Shown piece by piece: positions 51,127 to 59,913 of a DNA stretch of 64,000 nucleotides. The translations under genes and the position numbers were made by a program. Within the stretch, counting starts at the first letter, position 1. Each line of letters begins with the position of its first letter. The notes under the pieces were generated by a model. It was given only the letters and a program-made list of their open reading frames with translations, had not been told where the DNA came from and made no database searches. This DNA comes from Nocardiopsis coralli. GTDB lineage: Bacteria > Actinomycetota > Actinomycetes > Streptosporangiales > Streptosporangiaceae. The stretch lies in contig NZ_JADBGI010000001.1 in the NCBI RefSeq assembly GCF_014892575.1, positions 62,001-126,000 on the forward strand, in the 5' to 3' direction.

Positions 51127-51148
51127 TGTAACTATCTGGTTCGTTACA
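51127..51148. promoter_or_regulatory. Inverted repeat TGTAAC-n10-GTTACA; candidate TetR operator
   Basis: 6-bp arms (51127-51132 and 51143-51148) in the short region between the divergent alcohol dehydrogenase and TetR genes. The half-site pattern GTAAC is typical of TetR operators. It would overlap promoters in both directions. Confidence 0.55.
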
Positions 51149-51213
51149 CAGTAGGTCGCAGTACATCGTCCGTCAAGAACTGGATGGTTACTTACCTTCG
51201 ATACATTTGAGGC

Positions 51214-51783
51214 ATGCCACCCGACGCGAGCGCCACCAAGGCCCGCATCCTCGACGCAGCCTTGTTCGAATTCGCCCAGTACGGCCTCGCCGGCGCGCGG
51301 GTCGACCGGATCGCCGACTCGGCGTCGGCGAACAAGCGCTCTATCTACTCCCACTTCGGCAACAAGGAGGAACTCTTCGACATCGTCGTCGCCTACGCCC
51401 TCCGAGATCTGGTCGCCGCCGTCCCCTTCACCGCCGATGACCTCGGCGACTACGCGGGACGCATGTTCGACTACCTCCTCGAGCATCCGCAGACGCTGCG
51501 TCTGACGGTCTGGGCACAGCTCGAGCGATCCGACGTGGGGAGCGAGGAGATCGAGGAGTACCGCCCCAAGGTCGCCGCGATCGCCGCGGCGCAGGAGGCC
51601 GGGGTGATCGGCAACACCTGCGACGCCGCCGACATGCTGGCGTTCACCGTCTCGACCGCGACGTCGTGGGCGAACGCCTCGCCGGCCCTCCGGGGCCTCG
51701 CGGCCGAGCCCGACGGCTCAGCTGCACGGATCGCCAGCCACCGGTCCGCGCTCGTCGCCGCAGTGCGCGCCATCGCGGGTTGA
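51214..51783 (+). CDS. TetR/AcrR-family transcriptional regulator
   Basis: A 189-residue protein. The TetR HTH is clear (ATKARILDAALFEFAQYGLAGARVDRIADSASANKRSIYSHFGNKEELFDIVV, about residues 6-55), followed by a short helical ligand domain with the TetR_C-type stretch EHPQTLRLTVWAQLERS. Divergent from the alcohol dehydrogenase gene, which it probably controls. Confidence 0.88.
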   Translation: MPPDASATKARILDAALFEFAQYGLAGARVDRIADSASANKRSIYSHFGNKEELFDIVVAYALRDLVAAVPFTADDLGDYAGRMFDYLLEHPQTLRLTVWAQLERSDVGSEEIEEYRPKVAAIAAAQEAGVIGNTCDAADMLAFTVSTATSWANASPALRGLAAEPDGSAARIASHRSALVAAVRAIAG

Positions 51784-52118
51784 GTTGCACAGTCCGGGCC
51801 TCGAGCGCTACCAACGAGCATTCGTTTCGGGATAGGACAGCGCCGCCGAGAGCCGCGGCGACGAAAGGAACCGTTGCGCCGCGCAATGCCGTGTGACCCT
51901 TCGACGCCTAATAAGGCCCCGTTCCAGGAGCCAACGATTCAAGGAGTTCATCACCGACCTGCGTGGGCAACTGGCGGGGCGGCTTCACGCCATATCCTGG
52001 GGGAACCATTCTCGTTGGCGGGCTCGCCACATGCGTGGCGCTGTGGCCTTTGGCAGTGACAGTCTGGCACCTGCTCGAGCTCACTTCCGGCCAGGTCGGG
52101 CGCGTAGCCTTAGCGGAA

Positions 52119-53137
52119 TGGGTGCTGGGCTGTTGGCCGCGGGGATCGTCGGAGTGCATTGGACGCGCGCCTCTCCGGTGAGACTGTTCTGGCTGATCCT
52201 GGCCGCCTGGACCGTCGCCGCGAGCGCAATCGCGGCCATGACCGGGCTGGCCTGGCTGGTGCTGGATACCCCCAGTGGCAACCGCCCGAAGAACTGACTC
52301 CCAGGAACCTGGACGCGATCGCCACCCGGGCCTTCGCGATCGTGACCGGCCTGGGCGGTGTGGCTCTGCTGGTGATCTCCTACCGACGCCAGCGCACCAC
52401 CGAGTACGGCGAAGAACGCGAAGCAAGCAAGCTTCACCGACACCTCCGACAGCGCTAGCGAAAAACTCGGCAGCGCCGCCGTACGCCTCGCCGGGGTGCA
52501 CGCCCTGGCACGCTTGGCTGACGAAGCCCCCAAAGACCGGGACGACCTGGTCCAGATGGTCATCGACGTGCTGTGCGCCTACCTGCGCGTGCCCTACACA
52601 CCCGCACCCGGACCGCTGCCGGACCACGCCACAGCCGAGCAGGCCCAATCCCACGACGAGCGCGATCTGGACTTCGCCGCTCTGCGGGAGGTTCGTCACA
52701 CCATCATCCGCATCATCGGCAACCGCCTACGCGAGGAGCCTCGTTGGCGCGGAAAGAACTACGACTTCACTGGCACCGTCTTCGATGGCGGTGACTTCTC
52801 GAGGGCTCACTTCACCGGTGGGACGGTCTCCTTCCTCGGCGCCCACTTCACCGACGGGGCCGACACCGGCGGAAAGGTGTCCTTCTCCGACGCCCTCTTC
52901 ACCGGCGCGGAGGTGTCCTTCTCCAACGCCCACTTCACCGTCGGGTCCATGCCCTTCCTCCGCGGGCTCGTGAACTTCTCGTCGGCTTCAGGCACGTGCC
53001 CCTCGGGGCTGCTGCAAGCGGCAAAAGAGGGAGATTTCAGCGCAGTTGTCTTGCCTAAGCAGTGGCAGCCAACTGCCGATGAAGGTGATGGGCAGGAGAG
53101 GGGCCAGCCACCTGCTAATGAAGAGCCTGGCCACTGA
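52119..53137 (+). pseudogene. Pentapeptide-repeat membrane protein broken by two frameshifts
   Basis: Three consecutive segments in different frames read as one actinobacterial pentapeptide-repeat protein: an N-terminal membrane part (52119 to about 52262, LFWLILAAWTVAASAIAAMTGLAWLVL), a second part (PPEELTPRNLDAIATRAFAIVTGLGGVALLVISYRRQRTTEYGEEREA, to about 52435), and a third (KLGSAAVRLAGVHALARLADE ... REVRHTIIRIIGNRL, then FDGGDFSRAHFTGGTVSFLGAHFT repeats) to 53137. The second shift lies at three tandem AAGC units (GAAGCAAGCAAGCTT, about 52428-52442); losing one unit restores the frame. The first shift is near 52262. Confidence 0.7.
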
Positions 53138-53199
53138 CCCCGCTCCCCGCTGTCATCTTCACGCCCGTCAGCATAATCCCGGGATAGGGACAAAACCCA

Positions 53200-53239
53200 C
53201 GGTCCGTGTTCCCCTGAGTCCGGAGCGGAGCACGGACCG
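53200..53239. terminator. Hairpin between convergent genes
   Basis: CGGTCCGTG (53200-53208) pairs with CACGGACCG (53231-53239) around a 22-nt loop. CTTT follows on the plus strand and GGGTTTTG on the minus strand, so it may serve both convergent genes. Confidence 0.5.
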
Positions 53240-53264
53240 CTTTGGTCCATGCTAGGCCGCCCCT

Positions 53265-53693
53265 TCAGCCCTTCCAGTCCAGGACCCTGGTCACTACGTA
53301 TGCACTCAAGGAAGCGAACGTAGCTCCGCACCTCCGGCGCTCCAGCTCCACCTGCGCGGCCGCCAGGAGAGCGGCCTGGTACCGGGCCAACGACTCGGTA
53401 CCGGCAGAAAAGCCCGTGCGGACGAGGCGAACGTGCAAGCACTCCCCACCCGCCTGTGCTGAGTGTTCCAGCCCGACGACGAAGGTGTTCGCACGCCGAC
53501 GCTGGGCGAGAGCCGGCGGGAGCGCGTACGTGTAACGGCAGAGCGACGAAGCTCCTCCCCGGCCGTCGGATCGCGCTTCGAGCGTCACGTGGCCCCAGTC
53601 CTCATCGGCCACGGTCACCGTCGCTCTCCTGGAGTGGACCCACCGATCGAAGCTCTCGCGGTCATCAACCGTGCAGATCTCGGCCATGGCCAT
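53265..53693 (-). CDS. Hypothetical protein
   Basis: A 142-residue protein; GGGAGTG precedes ATG 53693. The pattern ESFDRWVHSRRATVTVADEDWGHVTLEARSDG and NTFVVGLEHSAQAGGECLHVRLVRT suggests an alpha/beta fold. No family recognised. It is divergent from the XRE/DUF5753 gene at 53960. Confidence 0.5.
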   Translation of the reverse strand: MAMAEICTVDDRESFDRWVHSRRATVTVADEDWGHVTLEARSDGRGGASSLCRYTYALPPALAQRRRANTFVVGLEHSAQAGGECLHVRLVRTGFSAGTESLARYQAALLAAAQVELERRRCGATFASLSAYVVTRVLDWKG

Positions 53694-53959
53694 CACTCCC
53701 TTCCCTTCAGCTCAAGGACCGGGCGTTTCGGCGATCGCTGAACGAAGGGCCGCACACGTCGCGACCGAGTGCGCTGCGCTAGGTTGGACACTGTCAACAG
53801 CTCCTTCTGTTGGCCGTGCCCCGGGCGGCCCAAACCGCCGCGGGGCTCACGTGTGGCCAGAATGAGCGCGGTTACAGCGCAAGCACAGGGAATGTGGCAT
53901 TGGGAAGTAGAACGAATAGACCTATGGCTCTCTGAAATAATCTGTGTTTCCCTGAAGGC

Positions 53960-54772
53960 ATGACTGACCGCCTGCCAGAGATGAACGCTCGTTTCGGTCG
54001 GGAGCTCAGCCGCCAGCGCAGGGTGAGCGGCTACACCCAGGCTCGATTGGCCAAGCAGGTCGGCGTGAGCCAGGGGCACATCGGCAATATCGAACGGGGC
54101 GAGCGCACACCCGATCTGCGGCTAATCTCAGACCTGGACAGGAACCTCTCCGCCAACGGCCGTCTCAGCACGTTCTGGGCCCAACTCAGCGGTGATGGGG
54201 AGCCGGTGTGGCTCGGAGATCTCGGCGAGATGGAGCGTCAAGCCGCCTCAATCATGGAGGTCAAGACGGACCTGTTCCCCTCACTTCTCCAGGTCGAGAG
54301 CTACGCCTTGGCCGCGGTGAGAACCTTCTCCCCTTGGGTAACGCCGGACGAAGCGGAGTCGAGCGTGCAGGCCCGCATGGCTCGAGCACGTCACTTCGCT
54401 GCATCCAGTTCGATGTACCGAGCGGTGCTCGATGCAACGGCTTTGACCCGTCGCCCTGGCAACGACCCTGCTCTGATGACGGAGCAGCTCACTCACGTGG
54501 TGCAGATGATCGAAACCGGACGGGTATCACTCCAGGTCGTCACCCAAGGCTGGCATGCCGGACTCGTCGGATCCTTCAAGCTGATAGCTTCCGCATCGGC
54601 CTCGGAGGTGGTCTACGTGGAGTCGGCCTATGCGGGTCGTATGGTGGACGACCCACAGGCGGTGCACCGCTTCCGAGTCCTGTTCAGTGACGTGCAGGCC
54701 GTAGCGCTCTCCCCACAAGAGTCGCTGCGGGTCCTGCAAGAGGAGTTGGCGAGGGTGAATCACCATGATTGA
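53960..54772 (+). CDS. XRE-family regulator with DUF5753 domain
   Basis: A 270-residue protein. The N-terminal Cro/C1-type HTH (FGRELSRQRRVSGYTQARLAKQVGVSQGHIGNIERGERTPDLRLI, about 12-56) is followed by the DUF5753 domain (WLGDLGEMERQAASIMEVKTDLFPSLLQVESYA, then RQ-type helices and VGSFKLIASASASEVVYVES near the C-terminus). Actinomycetes carry many such regulators paired with a DUF397 protein, as here (8-bp overlap), some of which act in development or antibiotic control. The upstream 190 bp is AT-enriched and probably holds the promoter. Confidence 0.88.
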   Translation: MTDRLPEMNARFGRELSRQRRVSGYTQARLAKQVGVSQGHIGNIERGERTPDLRLISDLDRNLSANGRLSTFWAQLSGDGEPVWLGDLGEMERQAASIMEVKTDLFPSLLQVESYALAAVRTFSPWVTPDEAESSVQARMARARHFAASSSMYRAVLDATALTRRPGNDPALMTEQLTHVVQMIETGRVSLQVVTQGWHAGLVGSFKLIASASASEVVYVESAYAGRMVDDPQAVHRFRVLFSDVQAVALSPQESLRVLQEELARVNHHD

Positions 54773-54956
54773 CACGGAGTGGGGCAAGTCCTCATACAGC
54801 GGTGGCGCCCATCAGGACTGCGTGGAGTGCCGAAGAGACGGCGGCATCGTCCAGGTACGTGACACTCAGAACCATGCCCCGGAACTCCTGGCCTTCCCCT
54901 CCGAGGAGTGGGCAGCTTTCATTACGGGCGTCGCCAGAGACCACGAGCCGGAGTAG
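54765..54956 (+). CDS. DUF397-family small protein, partner of the XRE/DUF5753 regulator
   Basis: A 63-residue DUF397 protein: WGKSSYSGGAHQDCVECRRDGGIVQVRDT, then LLAFPSEEWAAFITGV. The W-KSSYS-x-x-x-x-DCVEV core and the F-x-x-x-EW-x-x-F motif are diagnostic. It overlaps the regulator by 8 bp. Such partners bind and modulate the regulator; the pair has been compared with antitoxin-toxin couples, but that role is not shown here. Confidence 0.9.
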   Translation: MIDTEWGKSSYSGGAHQDCVECRRDGGIVQVRDTQNHAPELLAFPSEEWAAFITGVARDHEPE

Positions 54957-55032
54957 TTCGAGCGCCTCCGTTCTCGGGGGTCGTCGGGGACTCCACCTGT
55001 TCGTCGAGAAGAACACCACGTAGCGTGCTTGC

Positions 55033-55911
55033 GTGTCTGACCTGAACGAAGCCCACGCCCTCGAACTCGCCGCAACCTTCGCTTCTTCTCGAGCGCAATC
55101 ACCTCATCAAGCACGCGTCCTGGGCCCTGTCGGCGAGAACGCCACGGTGCACTTGCCCGAGGAGGGGGTGGTCCTGCGCATCAGCGACGGCTCACAGCAA
55201 CGCGCTCAACACGAGCTGGACATTTCTCACTGGTTGGCCGCCAATGGTGTCAACGTGGTCCGGGCGCACTCTTCGCGCCCGGAGATCGTGCAAGGCCGCG
55301 CCATCACTGTGTGGGGGTACTTGTCCGACCTGGAACCTGGTTCGCCGGCCGCGATCGGAGCGGCTCTGCGTTCCTTGCACCAAGTGCCCGAGCCTGTGGT
55401 ACCGGCGTTACCGAAGCTGCGTCCGCTCTCCGGAGTGGAGAGCTACCTTTCCCAGTCGGCACTGCACCAAGAGGAGCAGGACTACTTGCTCGGACAGGTG
55501 CAGCAGGTGCTTCGGCGGATAGGAGAGGTGAGCCCCGCCCTTCCACCGGGCCCGGTCCATGGCGACGCGCATCGGAAGAACATTCAGCAGTCGAGCGACC
55601 GACCCCCGGTGTTGTTGGACCTCGAGCGCGTGAGCGTCGGGCCGCGCGAGTGGGACGTGATCGTGCCGGCGGTCTATTGGCGGGTCGGGTGGTACAGCGA
55701 CGACGAGTACAAGCAGTTCGTGCAGGCGTACGGGTGGGACATCCGGGAGTGGTCCGGTTTCGAGGTACTCGCGACTGCGCGAGAGCTGCGGATGATCTGC
55801 TGGCTCAGCTCTCGTACGGGGCGGGAGCCTCACCTTCTGACCGAAGCACGACGGAGGATCTCCTCCCTGGAGGATCCATCAGCACGCCATGCGTGGTCTC
55901 CGGGGGGTTGA
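55033..55911 (+). CDS. APH/choline-kinase-type phosphotransferase
   Basis: A 292-residue protein starting at GTG 55033. The catalytic loop is HGDAHRKN (His176, Asp178, Asn183) and the metal-binding motif DLERV (Asp196) follows, in place of the more usual DFD/DWE. The N-terminal lobe has VHLPEEGVVLRISD, with a weak nucleotide loop. It would transfer phosphate from ATP to a small hydroxylated molecule such as an aminoglycoside, choline or a sugar; substrate not predictable. It lies 76 bp after the DUF397 gene and ends one base before the stop of the converging regulator. Confidence 0.82.
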   Translation: MSDLNEAHALELAATFASSRAQSPHQARVLGPVGENATVHLPEEGVVLRISDGSQQRAQHELDISHWLAANGVNVVRAHSSRPEIVQGRAITVWGYLSDLEPGSPAAIGAALRSLHQVPEPVVPALPKLRPLSGVESYLSQSALHQEEQDYLLGQVQQVLRRIGEVSPALPPGPVHGDAHRKNIQQSSDRPPVLLDLERVSVGPREWDVIVPAVYWRVGWYSDDEYKQFVQAYGWDIREWSGFEVLATARELRMICWLSSRTGREPHLLTEARRRISSLEDPSARHAWSPGG

Positions 55912-57348
55912 TCATGCCTGGGCCACAGGTGCCTCGGAGAGGAATTCGTCGAACTCGCGGACATGGCGCGACGAAGCGTAGGGGGCCAGGTCCGACCGGA
56001 GCCGGGTGATGTATGCGCGTACACGTGCGGACCGTAGATGCCCAGCATCGGTGATGGCCGCACGAGCCAGCGCGCATGCAGCTTCCGGGTCTGGACAGGC
56101 CATACGAAGATGTGCACTCGCACTGACGAGCGCAGCAAAGGTACGGCTTCGGCGGAGAGATTCCGGTGCCAGCTTCACGGAAAGTTGAGCATGATCGATT
56201 GCCGTGGCGCCGTAGCCCAGGTCGTGGAAGCAGTGTGCGAACTCGTCGGCAACCTCTGAACCATCGAAGTAGCCCATCCAACTCGGATCCTCGGGGCCGA
56301 TGTGGTGGAAGGCCTGCTCCATCTCGTGTAGCGCGCGAGTAGCGCCCGAGGCATCACCGAGTGTCGCCCGTCCGCGTGCCTCCATCGCCGCGAGCATGGC
56401 ACGGACGGCCGGGGTTGCGCTGTCGGCCGTCCCGGCCTGAGCAGTGCGAGCCAGGTCAACGGCGCTGTGAGCCTCGCCGAGGAGATTCGCCTGGTGGCTC
56501 AGGAGCGCCAGTGCCTTGGCTCCCATCGCACGATCGCCTGCCGCGTGGGCCAGCGCCATCGACTGCATGAAGTAGTGGCGCGCCAATGCGTGGAGCCCTG
56601 CGTCGTAACCCGTGGCTCCCACCTTCGCGGTCAAGCGGGCGCTAGCGGCGTAGAGCCGTCGGCCCGTATCCGGTGCATAGTTACCGCGGAGCAGAGGACC
56701 GACTTCGCTGTGTAGGTATTGCACGGCCGCGGTGCGGGCATGCCCGCCACCGAATTCGTGGTCCAAGGCCGTGAACATGTCACAGGTGCGCTCGATTGCG
56801 TCCACATGGGCGTGGCTCACTTCCCGCCCGTCCGCTGCGCGCGCTTCGGGAATGGGGCTCGGTCGGTCGATGAGCCAGCGCAAGGAGGCGGTAGTCAGCT
56901 GCTCTGATGACAAGGGTGACAGGTTCGTGTGTGACGAGCCGCCGAGGTCGCGTCGCCACAGGATTTGCGCGTGACGAACCGCCTCAACGGGAGTACCGGG
57001 AAATTCGTCGTGGTCGATTACTGTCGGAGAACATCTTTGCGGTTCGCGTTGACCGACTCGGGCGCCGAGGCCCGACAGTGCCGCGTCGATGCGACCCTGG
57101 TGTTGGTAGCGGGTATGCCCTGAGAGCAGCTTGCTGACGGTGCCTTGCGTCATTCCGGCCATATGCGCGAGCGCGGTCTGGGGCAGGCTCGTGTGCTTGC
57201 GCAGCGCCCTGAGGAGCTCGCCCACGTCGCGGTCGACAACGGCCCTCCGCACTTCGGGCATACCCCAGACGTGCTCGGGGACGCAGGCACAATGAACGCG
57301 CGTGCCGGTTCGAGGAAGCCCGCAGTGGCCACATAGATCAGTGCTCAT
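55912..57348 (-). CDS. XRE-family regulator with N-terminal zinc-finger-like motif and helical repeats (paralogue 1)
   Basis: A 478-residue protein. It opens with a zinc-finger-like CGHCGLPRTGTRVHCACVPEHVW, followed by an HTH (LLRALRKHTSLPQTALAHMAGMTQGTVSKLLSGH, about 45-78). The rest is an alpha-helical repeat region (TPR-like segments such as MGAKALALLSHQANLLGEAHSAVDLAR and ARTFAALVSASAHLRMA-type). It shares layout with the protein at 58099-59292. Large HTH plus TPR regulators in actinomycetes often control secondary metabolism or respond to small peptides. Its start overlaps the stop of the upstream cyclo-ligase-like gene by 4 bp. Confidence 0.75.
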   Translation of the reverse strand: MSTDLCGHCGLPRTGTRVHCACVPEHVWGMPEVRRAVVDRDVGELLRALRKHTSLPQTALAHMAGMTQGTVSKLLSGHTRYQHQGRIDAALSGLGARVGQREPQRCSPTVIDHDEFPGTPVEAVRHAQILWRRDLGGSSHTNLSPLSSEQLTTASLRWLIDRPSPIPEARAADGREVSHAHVDAIERTCDMFTALDHEFGGGHARTAAVQYLHSEVGPLLRGNYAPDTGRRLYAASARLTAKVGATGYDAGLHALARHYFMQSMALAHAAGDRAMGAKALALLSHQANLLGEAHSAVDLARTAQAGTADSATPAVRAMLAAMEARGRATLGDASGATRALHEMEQAFHHIGPEDPSWMGYFDGSEVADEFAHCFHDLGYGATAIDHAQLSVKLAPESLRRSRTFAALVSASAHLRMACPDPEAACALARAAITDAGHLRSARVRAYITRLRSDLAPYASSRHVREFDEFLSEAPVAQA

Positions 57349-58094
57349 GAGGAGGCCCTTGTCCCCTGCTGCTGGGAGCGAAGAGCGGCGAGCGCGGGGA
57401 TGGCCTGGATCTTCTCCTCAGGCATGGTGGACCAGTGGATACTCGAGGGCCGACGCCGCGGCGGACAAGTGATCGTGCGGGTGGGGGTGATGATCAGGTC
57501 CACGGACACGTCATGACCGCTTTCCGGGATGGGTTCGTCCAGGACCTGGAGGTCGTGGACCGTGGTCACGATGAGGGTGTCGTCGGTGACCAGCCCGGCG
57601 TGGGCGAGCAGCGCCATCTCGATGTCGGAGTAACCGGCGCCCTTTCCGATGCGCACGCCGTCAGTGCTCGCTGCGACGCTGCCGCACAGGATGACATCGA
57701 CCGACCGCATCAGCTCAGGGCGGGTGCGGGGTGCGTGCTCGGCCGCGCCGCGCCCGGTGACCGCTTCATCCGGGCTCACTCCGCCCAGGTCCGCGGGGTC
57801 GACCAGGTAGAAGGGGTCGTGCCCGGCGATCTTGGGCACGGCCATGTACAGCAGACGGCCCTCGTTGACCGCGGATGTGCGCACTTCGTGCTGGGCCTTG
57901 TCGGGGTTGGCCTTGACCACCCCGGCGCCTCGCCACCTCGGGTGTTCCGAGAGGCGGGAGGCTGCTTCGCCGGCTCCGGTGAAGTTCGGGATCTTCCCGG
58001 TCACCGGACCCGTCCGCCCGATGCCTGCCTCGTCGAGACGTTCCCACACCCGGCGGCGCAGCGCGTTCTTCTCGTCGATGATGTCGGTGTTCAT
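57345..58094 (-). CDS. 5-formyltetrahydrofolate cyclo-ligase-like protein
   Basis: A 249-residue protein of the MTHFS family. Visible features: basic N-terminal KNALRRRVWERLDE, RWRGAGVVKANPDKAQHEVR (nucleotide-contacting), VILCGSVAASTDGVRIGKGAGYSDIEMALL, equivalent to the family's G-x-GKG-GYYDR folate motif but with SDIE, and a C-terminal TPTRTITCPPRRRP. Family enzymes convert 5-formyl-THF to methenyl-THF with ATP. The altered GYSD and its position between two regulator genes suggest a specialised rather than housekeeping enzyme. Confidence 0.78.
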   Translation of the reverse strand: MNTDIIDEKNALRRRVWERLDEAGIGRTGPVTGKIPNFTGAGEAASRLSEHPRWRGAGVVKANPDKAQHEVRTSAVNEGRLLYMAVPKIAGHDPFYLVDPADLGGVSPDEAVTGRGAAEHAPRTRPELMRSVDVILCGSVAASTDGVRIGKGAGYSDIEMALLAHAGLVTDDTLIVTTVHDLQVLDEPIPESGHDVSVDLIITPTRTITCPPRRRPSSIHWSTMPEEKIQAIPALAALRSQQQGTRASS

Positions 58095-58098
58095 GGCC

Positions 58099-59292
58099 TC
58101 ATCCAGTGAGTAGGTCGATGACGCGGTCCTGGAGGTCGTCGACTGCGGGCTCGCAGCGGTAGGGGCGCAGCTCGCGCATGGCGGCGGCGATAAGAGTAGT
58201 GGCCCCTCCGGCGCGCGTGGCGCGAACGGTGTCCATCGCCTGGTGCAGGGCGTTCACGGCACCGTCGAGCTCGCGTTGGCGGGCGTGAGTGAGCGCGAGG
58301 TTGGCGCACACCAGTCCCTGCGATTTGGGGCGGTCGGCGAGCAGGGGCACGGCCTCTTCGAGCAGGTGTTGAGCGCGTTGGTACCGGCCGAGGGCGAGGT
58401 GGGCTGATCCGGCGATGCGGTCGCGGCGCCCGATCCAGGACTGGGCGTCCAGGTCGGGGTCCTGGTGAGCGAGGTTGTCAGCTTCCGCCAGGTGGCGGTC
58501 GGTGTCGTAGGGCGCGTCGAGCCGGGCGTGGGCTTCGGCCACGTGCAGGGCCGCCACGGCGCGGGTGGGAGCATCGCGGGCTGCGGACATGGCATGGCGT
58601 GCGGCGACCAGTGCCTGGTGTGGGTCGGGTCGGGGCCCGTAGAGGGGGATGAATGCCTTGCGCAGGAGCGCGTCAGCCTGAACTTCGTGGTCGCCCACGG
58701 CCTGGGCGAGTGTGGCGGCCTCGTCGAGGTAGGTGATCGCGCCGGAGCCGTCCCTACGTTGGGAGGCATCCCAGATGAGCTGTCCCATCAGGCGCGCCGA
58801 GTGTGCACGCACCCCGATCACGGCCGGGTCCGGCCCATCGGGTTCGAGGAGGCGGCCATGGATCTGCCCGGCGCGGGCCAGCAGCACGGTGGAGGAGTGG
58901 CGGGCGTATCCCGAGTCGAGCAAGGCCAGGTCGGAGGCGCATTGCTCCAGGTCGAGGGTCGTGGAGGGGGTGTTCGTCGGGGCTTGCCCGTCGGCGCCGA
59001 GTCCGGCCAGGGCCGCGTCGATCCGTTCACGGCCCCGGAGAGGCTGGGACCCGGTGAGCAGCTTGGAGACCTTCGACTGCGACAGGCCGCTCATGCACGC
59101 CAAGGCCATCTGCGACAAGGGTGTGTGTTCACGGAGAACACCGAGCAGGCGGCCGACGTCTTGGGAATCCACCGCGGCTCGGGTCTCGGCCAGGGCCCAC
59201 ACGCGCTCAGGCACGCAGGCACAACGCGTCCTCGTGCCGGTCCGGGGCCGGCCGCAGTTGCCGCACCGGGGCCGGACGCTCACCGGAGGCAC
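58099..59292 (-). CDS. XRE-family regulator with N-terminal zinc-finger-like motif and helical repeats (paralogue 2)
   Basis: A 397-residue protein. N-terminal RCGNCGRPRTGTRTRCACVPERVW aligns with the start of the protein at 55912, followed by an HTH (LLGVLREHTPLSQMALACMSGLSQSKVSKLLTGS) and an alpha-helical repeat region (AVGDHEVQADALLRKAF, RAVAALHVAEAHARL). The start is uncertain: GTG 59283 is three codons inside GTG 59292 and neither has a strong ribosome site. It is divergent from the Roadblock operon, with palindromic sites between them, so it is the best candidate for the regulator of that operon. Confidence 0.75.
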   Translation of the reverse strand: MPPVSVRPRCGNCGRPRTGTRTRCACVPERVWALAETRAAVDSQDVGRLLGVLREHTPLSQMALACMSGLSQSKVSKLLTGSQPLRGRERIDAALAGLGADGQAPTNTPSTTLDLEQCASDLALLDSGYARHSSTVLLARAGQIHGRLLEPDGPDPAVIGVRAHSARLMGQLIWDASQRRDGSGAITYLDEAATLAQAVGDHEVQADALLRKAFIPLYGPRPDPHQALVAARHAMSAARDAPTRAVAALHVAEAHARLDAPYDTDRHLAEADNLAHQDPDLDAQSWIGRRDRIAGSAHLALGRYQRAQHLLEEAVPLLADRPKSQGLVCANLALTHARQRELDGAVNALHQAMDTVRATRAGGATTLIAAAMRELRPYRCEPAVDDLQDRVIDLLTG

Positions 59293-59395
59293 CCGGAATC
59301 AGCGCAGCAACAGCGAGAACGGGTGGGGCGGACAGTGACGTGGGGGGTCATATGGCCACCGTAGCGCGACGTGATCGCCGTACACCATTTCACCC

Positions 59396-59440
59396 AGGAA
59401 ATCTATTCCTGCAGGAATGAATGTTATTCCGTCAGGAATA
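59396..59440. promoter_or_regulatory. Helically phased palindromes upstream of the Roadblock operon
   Basis: ATTCCTGCAGGAAT (59405-59418) is a perfect 14-bp palindrome and TATTCC-GTCA-GGAATA (59425-59440) a second site. Their centres are 21 bp apart, two turns of the helix. A further AGGAA-n5-TTCCT (59396-59410) overlaps the first. This lies between the divergent regulator (58099-59292) and the operon starting at 59476, about 40-70 bp upstream of the latter, and is likely a cooperative operator. Confidence 0.7.
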
Positions 59441-59475
59441 GAAACCGCCCCTACCGGGCGGCCAGGGTTGGAGCT

Positions 59476-59913
59476 ATGAGTTCGCAGACCCCCCATGCGG
59501 GCAGAGCCGACGCGCTCCACACACAGGTGCAGGATTTCGCCCACGAGCACGCAGCTGAGGTCGTCGTGGTCTCCTTCGACGGCCGGCTGGTCTCGCTCGG
59601 AGGCGCGCTCGACGAGGAGACCGCTGAACGGTTCGCCGGCACGGCCTACGGCATTGCCGTGACCGCGCGATGGGCGGACCACGAGCTGGAGCGGCGGGGC
59701 GTCGACACGATCGTCGTGCGTTTCGGTGACGGGTTCTGGGTGGTCTCACCGGTGCACGGTGCGGGCTGGCTCGCCGTGGGCGCGCACAAGAAGCAGAACG
59801 CGGGCCAGCTCTCCTACCGGACGGCCCGGCTCGCTGATCGGGTCCACCCTCTTCTGCCCGAGCACGGCGAGCTCCTGGAACTGCCCAGCCCACTCTCGGG
59901 AGCCGTGAAGTGA
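59476..59913 (+). CDS. Roadblock/LC7-like protein (conservon CvnB-like)
   Basis: A 145-residue protein with the alternating beta-alpha pattern of Roadblock/LC7 proteins: ALHTQVQDFAHEHAAEVVVVSFDGRLVSLGGALDEETAERFAGTAYGIAVTARWADHEL, then VVRFGDGFWVVSPVHGAGWLAVGAH. In actinomycete conservons such a protein (CvnB) pairs with a DUF742 protein and a Ras-like GTPase downstream of a sensor kinase. ATG 59476 has GGTTGGAG upstream. It is coupled by ATGA-type overlap (4 bp) to the DUF742 fusion, but no sensor kinase is encoded here. Confidence 0.65.
   Translation: MSSQTPHAGRADALHTQVQDFAHEHAAEVVVVSFDGRLVSLGGALDEETAERFAGTAYGIAVTARWADHELERRGVDTIVVRFGDGFWVVSPVHGAGWLAVGAHKKQNAGQLSYRTARLADRVHPLLPEHGELLELPSPLSGAVK

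Noticed and set aside
54765-54956. DUF397 gene as a toxin of a classical toxin-antitoxin system
   Set aside because: The layout fits, but the family is mostly known as a regulator partner in actinomycetes and nothing in the sequence shows toxicity.
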